The notes beneath the pieces are model-generated. The model saw only the letters and a list, made by a program, of their open reading frames with translations. It did not search any database and had not been told where the DNA came from. Position numbers and translations under genes: made by a program. 64,000 bases of DNA from an uncultured Lachnospiraceae bacterium. Its GTDB lineage: Bacteria > Bacillota > Clostridia > Lachnospirales > Lachnospiraceae. The stretch spans positions 52,108 to 116,107 of the forward strand of contig CAIFEV010000006.1 in assembly GCA_903789615.1 (NCBI GenBank). Reading direction: 5' to 3'. Shown here piece after piece: positions 42,344 to 51,094 of this stretch (its first letter is position 1; the number at the start of each line of letters is the position of its first letter).

Positions 42344-43432
42344 TCACATATCTTTCCGGCAGCTTTCCCTCTCCTGCATTGTACCGGAGAAAATCTGCTG
42401 ATACTTTTTCATCTCGCCCGCCGTCCTGCTTCGTCCGGAGGCTGCCGCCTCCTCTTCCCTTTCCCGCTCAGCAATCATCGCGAGCAATGCCTGCATGGAA
42501 GCTTCTGCCATCTCCTCGACCGGCTGTCTCAGAGAAGTCAGCGACGGGACCAGATATTTTCCGATCGGCAGTCCGTCAAACCCTACGACGGACACCTGCC
42601 CCGGAACTTCAATGCCATTCTCCCGCAGTGCTCTCAGGCATCCGATCGCAATCGAGTCCGATATGGCAAATATCGCATCAAACGCAGTGCCCGAGCGCAC
42701 CAGCTTCATGGTCGACTGATAGCCGTTCTCATGCGTGTAAGTTTCCTCCGCGGATGCCGAACGGCAGATCAGCGCCGGATCCGGTTCGATTCCATGTTTC
42801 TTCAGGGAATTCAGATACCCCTCAAGACGCAGGGATCCGATACTGATGTCCTCCCGGTCCGCGCACAGAATAGCGATCCGCTTCCGGCCACACGCAAACA
42901 GATAATCTGTCACGGCTTCCGCTTCTCTGCGGTCGTCAATGGATACGTACGCATACCGGGAAAATTTCTTCCGGTCCGTGACTGCGACCGAGCAGAACAC
43001 ATACGGAGCCGCAAGTCGCTTCAGACGCTCGGATGACTGGATCGGATTGCTGCCCAGAAACACGATGCCGTTCAGCCTTTTTTCCTTTTCCAGAAGTGCG
43101 GCGATTTCGGTCATATCCTGTGACTCTTCCACATGCTCCAGAACCAGCGAATAATTGTGGCTGGTACACTCCCGCTCGAAGACTTTGATCATGCTGGTGA
43201 AAAACGGGTTGGTAATGCCTTTCACCAGAACCGCAATATTGCGTGCGTCATTAAGCTTCAGATTCCTTGCAGAATTGTTCGGGACATACCCGTATTTGTC
43301 GATAACCTCCTGTACCCGTCTTTTTGTCTCCGGGCTTATATCATAGTGGTTGTTGATCGCACGGGACACCGTTGAAGCGCTGATGCCCGACAGCTTCGCG
43401 ATCTCTTTTATTGTCAGTTTCTTCGCTGCCAT
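42344..43432 (-). CDS. LacI family regulator of the maltodextrin operon
   Basis: A 362-residue LacI regulator: HTH LTIKEIAKLSGISASTVSRA with hinge helix near residue 55 and a sugar-binding domain (NIAVLVKGITNPFFTSMIKVFE, ...VSVVGFDGLPIGKYLVPSLTSLRQP). It is the last gene of the malQ/ABC unit, 3 bp after malQ. By position it represses the ABC-malQ operon, whose promoter region has several CG-centred palindromes of LacI type. A maltose-type inducer is likely. Confidence 0.9.
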   Translation of the reverse strand: MAAKKLTIKEIAKLSGISASTVSRAINNHYDISPETKRRVQEVIDKYGYVPNNSARNLKLNDARNIAVLVKGITNPFFTSMIKVFERECTSHNYSLVLEHVEESQDMTEIAALLEKEKRLNGIVFLGSNPIQSSERLKRLAAPYVFCSVAVTDRKKFSRYAYVSIDDRREAEAVTDYLFACGRKRIAILCADREDISIGSLRLEGYLNSLKKHGIEPDPALICRSASAEETYTHENGYQSTMKLVRSGTAFDAIFAISDSIAIGCLRALRENGIEVPGQVSVVGFDGLPIGKYLVPSLTSLRQPVEEMAEASMQALLAMIAEREREEEAAASGRSRTAGEMKKYQQIFSGTMQERESCRKDM

Positions 43433-43435
43433 GCC

Positions 43436-44983
43436 TCACTGCTTCCTGGCTCGGCGGCTTTCCTCCGTCAGACGGCGGATCCGGCCGGCCGTTTCTTCCG
43501 AAAAATCTTTCTCCCTGAAGCGGAAAACCCAGTTGTTGCCGAGCGTAGACGGACGGTTCACACGGGCCTCAGCTCCCATCTCAAGATAATCCTGAAGCGG
43601 TATGACAGCCGTGTCCGGCTTTGAGGCAAGTGTCAGCCGGATCAGCTTTTCCACGTAATCTGATTCCAGAAACCGGCTGATCACACCTCTGTCAACATCC
43701 TCCGCGCGGGTTACAGCCTTCACGCCGGCTTCCTCTCCGTCCCCCAGCTGCCAGGCCTCACAGTATCTGGCACAGAAATCCTGATCCTCCACGGAAATCT
43801 CCCGGAACCACGCGGCAAGCGTCTGATTATCATGAGTTCCCGTATAGCATACCGCATTTTCCGGCCAGGTGCACGGGCGGTAATCCGAATTTTCCCGGGA
43901 GTCAAACGCAAACTCCAGAATCTTCATTCCCGGGTAGCCGGTGTCTCTGACCAGTTTCCGGACCGAATCTGTGAGATACCCGAGGTCCTCCGCAATGACA
44001 GGCTTCGGCCCGAGTGCCTCTTTCAGAGCATTAAAAAGGCTGATTCCGGGGCCCTTTTCCCAAGTGCCGCCTCTCGCGTCGGATGCCCCCGCCGGAATCG
44101 CGTAGTACTCGTCAAATCCGCGGAAATGGTCCACTCTCACCACATCAAACAGCTCAAAGCAGCGGCGCATCCGGCTGATCCACCAGCTGTACCCGGTCTT
44201 TTTGTGATAGTCCCAGTCATAAATCGGATTGCCCCAGAGCTGCCCGCCGGCCGCAAAATCATCCGGCGGACACCCCGCCACCTTGCATGGCTTTCCGTCC
44301 TCCCCCAGCTGAAACAGCTCAGGGTGCTCGGTAAAATCAACGGAGTCCCCGGAGACATAGATCGGGATATCGCCGATGATGGAGATCCCTTTTTCGTTCA
44401 CATACGCCTTCAGTTTCTTCCACTGCTTCTCAAACTCGTACTGCGTAAAGCTGTAAAATGCTTCCGGATATCCGGTCTTCTCTGTCATGAACCGGTCATA
44501 AGCCACAAGCCAGGAAGAAGATCTCTCAAGAAAAGCCAGGTAATCCTCCCGTTCCCTGCGGGCCGATTCCGTACTGCCGTCCTCTGTTTTTTTGCAGAAG
44601 CGCAGATACGCCTTTAAGAGCAGCGGAAATCTTCCGAAATACAGCTTCTCGTAATCAACCCGGCGCTCATCTTTGCCGAAGTCAACTTCTTCACACTCCT
44701 CTTTGGTGAGCAGTCCTTCTGCAACAAGCGTCTCAAGGTCGATAAAGTACGGATTTCCGGCAAAAGTCGAAAAGCTCTGATATGGCGAGTCGCCGTATCC
44801 CGTCGGTCCGATCGGGAGAACCTGCCAGTATGTCTGACCGCTCTTTTCCAGGAAATCGGCAAAGCGGTACGCTTCTTTACCGAGCGTGCCGATTCCGTAC
44901 CGGCCCGGAAGCGAAAAGATCGGCATCAGGATTCCCGCGGCACGTTTTGTATCATTTGTCATTGGTTCTGTGTTCGTATTCAT
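43436..44983 (-). CDS. malQ: 4-alpha-glucanotransferase
   Basis: A 515-residue GH77 amylomaltase of usual length. Blocks: GILMPIFSLPGRYGIGTLG at the start, TYWQVLPIGPTGYGDSPYQSFSTFAGNPYFIDLE, VVRVDHFRGFDEYYAIPA (nucleophile Asp), VIAEDLGYLTDSV (acid/base Glu) and CYTGTHDNQT. It disproportionates maltodextrins in the cytosol. Located between the ABC permease genes and the LacI gene; AGGAGG precedes the ATG. Confidence 0.96.
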   Translation of the reverse strand: MNTNTEPMTNDTKRAAGILMPIFSLPGRYGIGTLGKEAYRFADFLEKSGQTYWQVLPIGPTGYGDSPYQSFSTFAGNPYFIDLETLVAEGLLTKEECEEVDFGKDERRVDYEKLYFGRFPLLLKAYLRFCKKTEDGSTESARREREDYLAFLERSSSWLVAYDRFMTEKTGYPEAFYSFTQYEFEKQWKKLKAYVNEKGISIIGDIPIYVSGDSVDFTEHPELFQLGEDGKPCKVAGCPPDDFAAGGQLWGNPIYDWDYHKKTGYSWWISRMRRCFELFDVVRVDHFRGFDEYYAIPAGASDARGGTWEKGPGISLFNALKEALGPKPVIAEDLGYLTDSVRKLVRDTGYPGMKILEFAFDSRENSDYRPCTWPENAVCYTGTHDNQTLAAWFREISVEDQDFCARYCEAWQLGDGEEAGVKAVTRAEDVDRGVISRFLESDYVEKLIRLTLASKPDTAVIPLQDYLEMGAEARVNRPSTLGNNWVFRFREKDFSEETAGRIRRLTEESRRARKQ

Positions 44984-45019
44984 ACGCGCCCCTCCTGCAC
45001 TCTTACTGGGCGGGCCACG

Positions 45020-45859
45020 TCAACCTTTGACCGCACCTGCAACAACTCCTTCGATGATGTATTTCTGGCAGAACGCATAGAATACGATGATCGGGATGAT
45101 GGAGAGCACAAGGGTGCCCATCATGGCTCCCATATCCACCGAACCGTATCCGCCTTTCAGATACTGAACGGCGATCGGGATTGTTCTGTATTTCTTCAGG
45201 TCCAGAGTCAGCGACGGAAGCAGATAGTCGTTCCACACCCACATCGTCTCGAGGATGGCGACCGTGATGCAGGTCGGCTTCATGATCGGCATGACAACAT
45301 GGAAGAATGTCTGCAGCGGCGTGCAGCCGTCGATCATGGCCGCTTCCTCAACCGCCAGCGGAATGGACTTCACAAAGCCGGTGAACATGAAGACCGCCAG
45401 TCCCGCGCCGAAGCCCAGATAGATGAACACCAGGCCGAGCGGATTGGTGAGATGAAGCATGTTCGCGATTTTGCTGAGCGGGAACATGACCATCTGGAAC
45501 GGAACGATCATCGAAAACAGACACAGATAGTAAACGGCCGACGTGAATTTGTTGTGCACTCTCGTGATATACCACGCGCACATCGACGTGCACAAAATGA
45601 TGACAAAGACCGACAGAACCGTCACGAAAAGCGATACACCGGCGGCTTTCAGCAGATCTGTCTTCTGTATGCCGGAGATATAGTTATCAAGCCCGACGAA
45701 GCTCTTCGCGTTCGGAAGGGTAAACGGCATCTTTGAGATGTACGTCTTTTTCTTGAACGAGTTGAGAACCACCAGAACGATCGGGTACACATAAAATACG
45801 GAAATGATCGAAAACAGTACAGTCAGCGCTATACTTCCTCTTTTCTTCTCGATTTTCAT
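45020..45859 (-). CDS. Carbohydrate ABC transporter permease (MalG type)
   Basis: A 279-residue six-helix permease with the EAA loop VEEAAMIDGCTPLQTFFHVVMPIMKP near residue 185. It forms a heterodimer with the MalF-type protein encoded upstream, with 1 bp between the genes and the ribosome site inside the preceding gene. No ATPase is encoded here, so a shared multi-sugar ATPase (MsmK/MsmX type) elsewhere is expected. Confidence 0.93.
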   Translation of the reverse strand: MKIEKKRGSIALTVLFSIISVFYVYPIVLVVLNSFKKKTYISKMPFTLPNAKSFVGLDNYISGIQKTDLLKAAGVSLFVTVLSVFVIILCTSMCAWYITRVHNKFTSAVYYLCLFSMIVPFQMVMFPLSKIANMLHLTNPLGLVFIYLGFGAGLAVFMFTGFVKSIPLAVEEAAMIDGCTPLQTFFHVVMPIMKPTCITVAILETMWVWNDYLLPSLTLDLKKYRTIPIAVQYLKGGYGSVDMGAMMGTLVLSIIPIIVFYAFCQKYIIEGVVAGAVKG

Positions 45860-45860
45860 A

Positions 45861-46703
45861 TTACTGCTGTACCTCCTTTCTGCGGGACAGGTAGTTCTGC
45901 GTCAGGGCAACCGCTCCGACGATCAGGAAGAAGATCACGGCCTTTGCCTGGCCGACGCCCTCCCAGCCCGGACGGCCGTAGAAGGTCGTGTAAATGTTCA
46001 TGGCAAGCAGCTCCGACTTCTCGGACGGTTCGCCGTTGGTCAGGGCCAGGTTCTGGTCGAACATCTTAAAGCCGTTGGTCAGCGTCAGGAAGGTGCATAC
46101 CGTGATCGACGAGCGGAGCATCGGAAGTGTCACATAGCGAAGCTGCTGCCATTTCGTTGCGCCGTCAATCTTGGCCGCCTCGATGAGTTCTCCCGGAATA
46201 TTCTGAATTCCGGCAATGTAGATAATCATCATGTAGCCGATCTGCTGCCAGAGGAGCAGGATCACCATGCCCCAGAAGCCATATGTCGAGTTGTATGTCA
46301 GAGTCTTGCTCCAGTACGCAAGGATACCGTTGAGAAGCAGGCTCCAGATGTATCCCAGAACAATTCCTCCGATGAGGTTCGGCATAAAGAAGATCGTGCG
46401 GAACAGATAGGTTCCCTTGATTTTCTTCGTCAGCGCAAGAGCCACAACAAATGCGAGGAAGTTGATGAGAACCATGGTGACGATCGTGAAAAGGGTCGTG
46501 TACCAGAGAGAATGGACGAACGTGTCATCCTGGAATACCTTCGCATAGTTGGAGAATCCGATCACCTGTGCATCCGTGATCGTGGTGAACTTACAGAAGG
46601 AAAGGTAGATGCCGACGATAAACGGGGCGATGAACCCGACTGTAAATGCTATGAGTGTTGGAAGAACGAAAATCGGAAGATACCGTTTTATCGCTTTTTC
46701 CAT
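45861..46703 (-). CDS. Carbohydrate ABC transporter permease (MalF type)
   Basis: A 280-residue permease with six predicted helices and the EAA loop GELIEAAKIDGATKWQQLRYVTLPML near residue 180. It pairs with the MalG-type protein. It lacks the long periplasmic loop of enterobacterial MalF, as usual in Firmicutes. GAGGAG precedes the ATG; a terminator-like hairpin separates it from the binding protein gene. Confidence 0.93.
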   Translation of the reverse strand: MEKAIKRYLPIFVLPTLIAFTVGFIAPFIVGIYLSFCKFTTITDAQVIGFSNYAKVFQDDTFVHSLWYTTLFTIVTMVLINFLAFVVALALTKKIKGTYLFRTIFFMPNLIGGIVLGYIWSLLLNGILAYWSKTLTYNSTYGFWGMVILLLWQQIGYMMIIYIAGIQNIPGELIEAAKIDGATKWQQLRYVTLPMLRSSITVCTFLTLTNGFKMFDQNLALTNGEPSEKSELLAMNIYTTFYGRPGWEGVGQAKAVIFFLIVGAVALTQNYLSRRKEVQQ

Positions 46704-46721
46704 AAGAACTCCTCTCTTAGT

Positions 46722-46766
46722 AAAAATGGCCTCTGGTCAGGCATTTGTACTACCTGCCGGAGGCCA
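46722..46766 (-). terminator. Partial terminator after binding-protein gene
   Basis: Minus-strand stem with arms around TGGCCTC / GAGGCCA and an inner GGCAGG/CCTGAC pairing, then a T5 run. It probably lowers permease expression relative to the binding protein. Confidence 0.6.
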
Positions 46767-46812
46767 TCACAAGCTTTTGTTTTAAGACACCGGCTTAATC
46801 CGTATGTCTTCC

Positions 46813-48219
46813 TTATGAATGAGCATTCTTGTACTCGGTAGCCCAGCCGTCGACAAATGCTGTCTTTACGGCATCCCAGCTGCCTGTGCCCTGAGCATAC
46901 TCAAGCATTGCGGAACCCAGATCATTCTTCCACTGCTCACTCGGCATTGTGGTGAAGTTCCAGGATACCGGAGTCTTGGTCTTATTGTACTCATTGGCCG
47001 CCTTGACAAGCGGGTTGGCCGGAAGGTAATCGGAGAATGTCTTGAACGGAGTTACAAAGCCCATATCCGTAGAAAGAGACTTACGTCCTTCGTCAGACTC
47101 AACAACCCACTTCAGGAAGTCCTTGGTCGCTTTGATGTCATCTTCGCTGGCCTTGGAGTTGATGCACCAGTAGTTCTCGGAACCGGTGCACAGGCCCTGG
47201 TTGGCATCATCAACACCGAAGAAAATCGGAAGCATACCAAGATCGTCATCATCAACTTCATTGCCCTTGATGTCGTTGTACGCCCAGGTACCGTTCTGAT
47301 AGAAAACAGCTTCGCCCAGTGCGAATTCGGAAGAAGCGTCATCGCCGGTCTTGCCGGAGAGAAGCGTCGGCTCGCAGGTCGAATCGGTGATGTACATGTC
47401 AAACACCTTCTTGAAGTTGTCAAGATAGGTTCCCTTGATGGCATCTGTCGAAGTCTCGTTCTCAGCCTTGTACTCGTAGTAGATCGGAAGGTTGGCCAGA
47501 TGCGTCTTGAAACGCCAGTCGGAAGAAGAATCAAAACCGGCGGATGTGAAGGCACCTTCAACACCAAGCTCGTCCTTCTTTGCCTGGATGTCGTCAGCCA
47601 CTTCCTTCAGCTTGTCAAAACTTGTGATCTCGGATGCGTCCTTTATCTTGGCACCGTCCATCTGGCAGTACTTGTTCAGAAGGCTCTTATTGTAGATGAT
47701 TCCGTAGGTCTCAATAACATAGGCAATACCTTTTATGGAACCATCGGAATCCTTAAGCGCGTAATCATCACTCTGCAGATCCTTGTAGATATCCGTGTCC
47801 TTCAGATCCAGGCAGTAGTCTTTCCAGTTTGCCAGTCCCACCGGTCCGTTAACCTGGAAGAGTGTCGGAGCTTCCGACTTGGCCATCTCGGACTTCAAGG
47901 TCTGCTCGTATGTTCCGGAAGCTGCCGTCTGTACATTAACCTGTACACCAGTTTCCTCTGTGTACTTCTTTGCGAGAGCTACCCACTGATCAGCCTGTTC
48001 CGGCTTGAAGTTCAGGTAGTACACCTTTCCGGTCGAAGAACCTGACGAACCGGAAGCTGCCTTTGTTGTGGTGGACGCCGCAGCTTTTGTTGTGGTGGTC
48101 CCGGCTCCGGTCGTTGTTGTTCCACTTGCCGATGAGCTTGAGGAACCGCAGCCGGCCAGCGCGGTCACAGCCATGGCAGCGGTCATTCCCAGCGCTGCGA
48201 AACGTTTCACATTCTTCAT
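46813..48219 (-). CDS. Sugar ABC transporter substrate-binding lipoprotein
   Basis: A 468-residue family 1 solute-binding protein. Signal peptide with lipobox LAGC (Cys24), followed by a Ser/Thr/Gly-rich tether, then a maltose-binding-protein-like fold (YYLNFKPEQADQWVALAKKYTEETGVQVN, ... NGTWAYNDIKGNEVDDDDLGMLPIF). It is attached to the outer face of the membrane and feeds the two permeases. Neighbouring malQ and LacI genes favour malto-oligosaccharides. AAAGGAAAA precedes the ATG. Confidence 0.93.
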   Translation of the reverse strand: MKNVKRFAALGMTAAMAVTALAGCGSSSSSASGTTTTGAGTTTTKAAASTTTKAASGSSGSSTGKVYYLNFKPEQADQWVALAKKYTEETGVQVNVQTAASGTYEQTLKSEMAKSEAPTLFQVNGPVGLANWKDYCLDLKDTDIYKDLQSDDYALKDSDGSIKGIAYVIETYGIIYNKSLLNKYCQMDGAKIKDASEITSFDKLKEVADDIQAKKDELGVEGAFTSAGFDSSSDWRFKTHLANLPIYYEYKAENETSTDAIKGTYLDNFKKVFDMYITDSTCEPTLLSGKTGDDASSEFALGEAVFYQNGTWAYNDIKGNEVDDDDLGMLPIFFGVDDANQGLCTGSENYWCINSKASEDDIKATKDFLKWVVESDEGRKSLSTDMGFVTPFKTFSDYLPANPLVKAANEYNKTKTPVSWNFTTMPSEQWKNDLGSAMLEYAQGTGSWDAVKTAFVDGWATEYKNAHS

Positions 48220-48298
48220 AAGTTTTCCTTTCTGCCCTCCTGAGGCAAACCGAAGCAGATGCTCCGCAATAGAATACAGTGCTTCAAAAGCATTTTCA

Positions 48299-48366
48299 CG
48301 AAACCGTTTCGCCTTTTCGTGAACGGTTCCGGGAATGTTATCGGTATCGTTTCCGGTAACGTTTCT
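48299..48366 (-). promoter_or_regulatory. Cluster of LacI-type operator-like palindromes
   Basis: Several CG-centred sites lie between promoter and gene: CGAAACCGTTTCG (48299-48311), GAACGGTTC (48321-48329), GTTATCGGTATCG (about 48337-48349) and GGTAACGTTTC (about 48355-48365). They fit a LacI-family repressor, probably that of this operon. Confidence 0.5.
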
Positions 48367-48372
48367 GATTGT

Positions 48373-48401
48373 TTTTTAACACTTTCACAAATCAGATGCA
48401 A
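48373..48401 (-). promoter_or_regulatory. Promoter of ABC-malQ operon
   Basis: Minus-strand -35 TTGCAT (48401-48396), 17-bp spacer, -10 TAAAAA (48378-48373), upstream of the operator cluster. Confidence 0.4.
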
Positions 48402-48572
48402 GCACTTTTCGTGATGGATTGTGTGATTTGTCGTAAATGTATAATTAGAATTCTGTTCATTGTGCATTTTGTACATTTCACAATTTACTGAATTCTCGTT
48501 TCACCGCCTGAAGCAAGGCATTTTGACGATTACGCAATATATATGTTATATACTATGTTCTCTGTGATAATT
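48402..48572. other. AT-rich intergenic DNA, no gene seen
   Basis: Remaining part of the 484-bp gap between the binding protein and esterase genes. It is AT-rich with short open frames lacking ribosome sites or family features. I see no RNA gene or repeat here. Confidence 0.6.
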
Positions 48573-48604
48573 AAAAAGGCCCTCAGGCAAATCCCTGAAA
48601 GCCC
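48573..48604 (-). terminator. Terminator downstream of esterase gene
   Basis: Minus-strand stem GGCTTTCAGG / CCTGAGGGCC (wobble pairs included) followed by a T5 run, about 100 bp after the esterase stop codon. Confidence 0.65.
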
Positions 48605-48703
48605 GTGATTTTCGTCTGTGAAGCGCAGGTCAGCTTTATCCGGCAGTTTCTTCTCTTCTGAACTCACTATATTCATCCGCTTCCCGCATTTTCCCGGATC
48701 ACA

Positions 48704-49741
48704 TCATACATTTGGGATTTTCTTCAGTCTCCCGTCAATACTCTCAATGACTTCCGGCGCGGCATGTACATAGGCGAGGGCATCTCTCAGCTTCATGCGT
48801 CCCGCCGGACTGTGGTTCAGATCCGCCGCATCCGGACCTGAAACCGCTCCGCCTTGAGCACTCTTCATCTGTACAAAAAGAGGGGTGAGAATTTTCCGTG
48901 CCTCCGGATTTCCTGCCAGGTGCCCGATCGTGCAGGAAACCGACAGAAACGCCTCTCCATCGGCGTTCACATGCGCCTCGCACCGGGGCTGTGTCATGCC
49001 GTCCGACGAGAAATCTCCGAAAATATCTTTGAGCCACGCGATCGAGTCACCCACCCAGTTTCCTGCGCGTGAACAGATGACACTGTCCGGAGACTGAACC
49101 GAAGAGTCGGCTGTTGAAAAACCATGCGGTCCATACGCATAAATGTGACTTTCAAATGAAACGCCGGCCTTGTCCAGCGCATCCATCATCTGTATCGTAT
49201 TCTGAATCGGCACGACACTGTCATTGCGCGTCGCAAACAGAAAACACGGACATGTCTTCTCATCAACCCGCGAGATCACGTCCGGGGCACTCGGGCAGCA
49301 CTCGCGGATAAAGCTGCCGGCCGTCACGGCATAGCCGAGAATTGCGGCATTCGGGCGATTCTCTGACATCGATGCGGCGCATGCAGCCAAATGGCCGCCG
49401 GCCGAAAATCCGATGACAGCGATTTTATCCGGATACAGATTCCAATCGCCCGCCTTGCTGCGGATATAATGCATCGCCTGTTCATAGTCGTTCAGCGGAC
49501 CTGGCCACGCGCTGTCCTCTCCGACAGAATAGCGCAGGATCATCGCGTCGTATCCGCTCTTCAGATACGAAAATGCGACCGGTTCCGCCTCTCTGTCCGA
49601 GCAGAACTGATATCCTCCGCCGGGCAGGATGAGAACCGCAGGACGTCTTGTCACATAGCGGAATTCTCCGCCCGTCTCCTGCAGGTAACAAGTCAGTGTC
49701 ACATTTCTCTCTTTATTCAATACAATTTTCTCTTGTCTCAT
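48704..49741 (-). CDS. Alpha/beta hydrolase, acyl-esterase type
   Basis: A 345-residue alpha/beta hydrolase with oxyanion block VLILPGGGYQFCSDREAEP, nucleophile GFSAGGH, acid near ATRNDSVVP and His in YGPHGFS, as in carbohydrate acetyl-esterase/BD-FAE-like enzymes. About 110 C-terminal residues beyond the hydrolase fold (RCEAHVNADGEAFLS...) are of unknown fold. ATG 49741 has GGAG 7 nt upstream and is preferred over 49753. Probably deacetylates an oligosaccharide in the cytosol; no signal peptide. Confidence 0.82.
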   Translation of the reverse strand: MRQEKIVLNKERNVTLTCYLQETGGEFRYVTRRPAVLILPGGGYQFCSDREAEPVAFSYLKSGYDAMILRYSVGEDSAWPGPLNDYEQAMHYIRSKAGDWNLYPDKIAVIGFSAGGHLAACAASMSENRPNAAILGYAVTAGSFIRECCPSAPDVISRVDEKTCPCFLFATRNDSVVPIQNTIQMMDALDKAGVSFESHIYAYGPHGFSTADSSVQSPDSVICSRAGNWVGDSIAWLKDIFGDFSSDGMTQPRCEAHVNADGEAFLSVSCTIGHLAGNPEARKILTPLFVQMKSAQGGAVSGPDAADLNHSPAGRMKLRDALAYVHAAPEVIESIDGRLKKIPNV

Positions 49742-49793
49742 GTTCTTCTCCATTGGTCAGGCCCGAAAATCTGTTGTTAATATTGTACAACAA

Positions 49794-49822
49794 TTGAACT
49801 CTTCCGGGAACAAGGTTATAAT
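49794..49822 (+). promoter_or_regulatory. Promoter of CDF transporter gene
   Basis: -35 TTGAAC (49794-49799), 17-bp spacer, -10 TATAAT (49817-49822). Confidence 0.82.
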
Positions 49823-49853
49823 AGGAAATTATTCTTAAGATAAAGGGGGAACT

Positions 49854-50966
49854 ATGGACAAAAACCGCAGTAAAACCATCATCCGCGCCAGTATCATCGG
49901 CATTCTGGTCAATGTCATGCTGGCCGGTTTCAAGGCATTCATCGGAATGCTCTCCAACTCCGTGGCCATCGTCATGGACGCCGTTAACAATCTGAGCGAT
50001 GCGCTCTCATCGGTCATCACCATCATCGGCACCAGACTGGCCGGAAAAGACCCGGACAAAAAGCATCCGCTCGGGTACGGGCGCATCGAAAACTTAAGCG
50101 CGATGATCATCTCGGTGATCGTGCTCTACGCCGGCATCTCTTCGCTCAGAGAATCCGTGGATAAAATCCTTCACCCGGACATCCCCGACTACTCGGCAAC
50201 AGCGCTCATCATCATCACCGTTGCCGTCATCGCCAAGATTCTTCTGGGACTGTACGTGAAAAAAACGGGACAGGCGGTAAAATCAGACTCGCTCGTGGCC
50301 TCCGGAAGTGACGCTCTGCACGACTCTGTCATCTCCGCCTCCACCCTGGCAGCCGCCGCCCTCTATCTGCTCTTCAACATCCGGATCGAGGCCTGGCTTG
50401 CCGCACTCATCTCCGTCGTCATCATCAAATCCGGCTTTGAGATGCTGCGCGATACCATAAGCACGGTTCTTGGCGAGCGCGTCGACGCAGAGACTTCCCG
50501 GGCCGTAAAAAAGACAATCTGCGAAGTGGAAGGCGTGTCCGGCGCCTACGACCTTGTCATCAACAATTACGGTCCGAACCGCCAGGTGGGCTCGGTGCAC
50601 ATCGAAGTGCCGGACACCATGACTGTCAGAGAACTGGATGAGATCGAACGGCAGATCTCAGAGAAAGTTTTCACGCAGCACCACATCATCCTGACCGGCA
50701 TTTCTGTTTATTCCATGAACACAAATGACAAAGAGACAGCATCTGTCGAAAAGACCATCCGCGATATTCTCGAAAGATACCCGGACGTTCTGCAGATGCA
50801 CGGCTTCTATCTGGACCGCACAGAAAAAACGATCAGATTTGATATTATCATCAGCTTTGACGCGAAGAACCGCCGCCAGCTGTACAGGGATATTCAGAAA
50901 GAAATTTCCGCAGTCTTCCCTGGATACGACATCCAGATCCAGCTGGATGCCGATATCTCCGACTGA
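49854..50966 (+). CDS. Cation diffusion facilitator family transporter
   Basis: A 370-residue CDF protein: six-helix domain with the metal-site sequences VMDAVNNLSDALSS and SDALHDS, the HPLGYGRIENL signature, then the cytoplasmic ferredoxin-like domain (VSGAYDLVINNYGPNRQVGSVHIEVP) and an additional C-terminal domain to residue 370. It exports divalent metal ions such as Zn, Mn or Fe. A consensus promoter precedes it, and it is a single gene. Confidence 0.93.
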   Translation: MDKNRSKTIIRASIIGILVNVMLAGFKAFIGMLSNSVAIVMDAVNNLSDALSSVITIIGTRLAGKDPDKKHPLGYGRIENLSAMIISVIVLYAGISSLRESVDKILHPDIPDYSATALIIITVAVIAKILLGLYVKKTGQAVKSDSLVASGSDALHDSVISASTLAAAALYLLFNIRIEAWLAALISVVIIKSGFEMLRDTISTVLGERVDAETSRAVKKTICEVEGVSGAYDLVINNYGPNRQVGSVHIEVPDTMTVRELDEIERQISEKVFTQHHIILTGISVYSMNTNDKETASVEKTIRDILERYPDVLQMHGFYLDRTEKTIRFDIIISFDAKNRRQLYRDIQKEISAVFPGYDIQIQLDADISD

Positions 50967-51094
50967 AACCGGCAAAAATTCCCGTTCCTCCCTTCGGCAC
51001 TCAGCATTCTGCCAGACTTCACGCAAAAAAAGATAGCCTGCTGCATCCGCAGCGTGTATAATAGCTTTCGACTCTCTGTCGGAGGTATAAAATT

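Noticed and set aside
48216..48476. 86-residue minus-strand frame upstream of the binding-protein gene
   Set aside because: It covers the operator cluster and lacks a ribosome site or recognisable domain.
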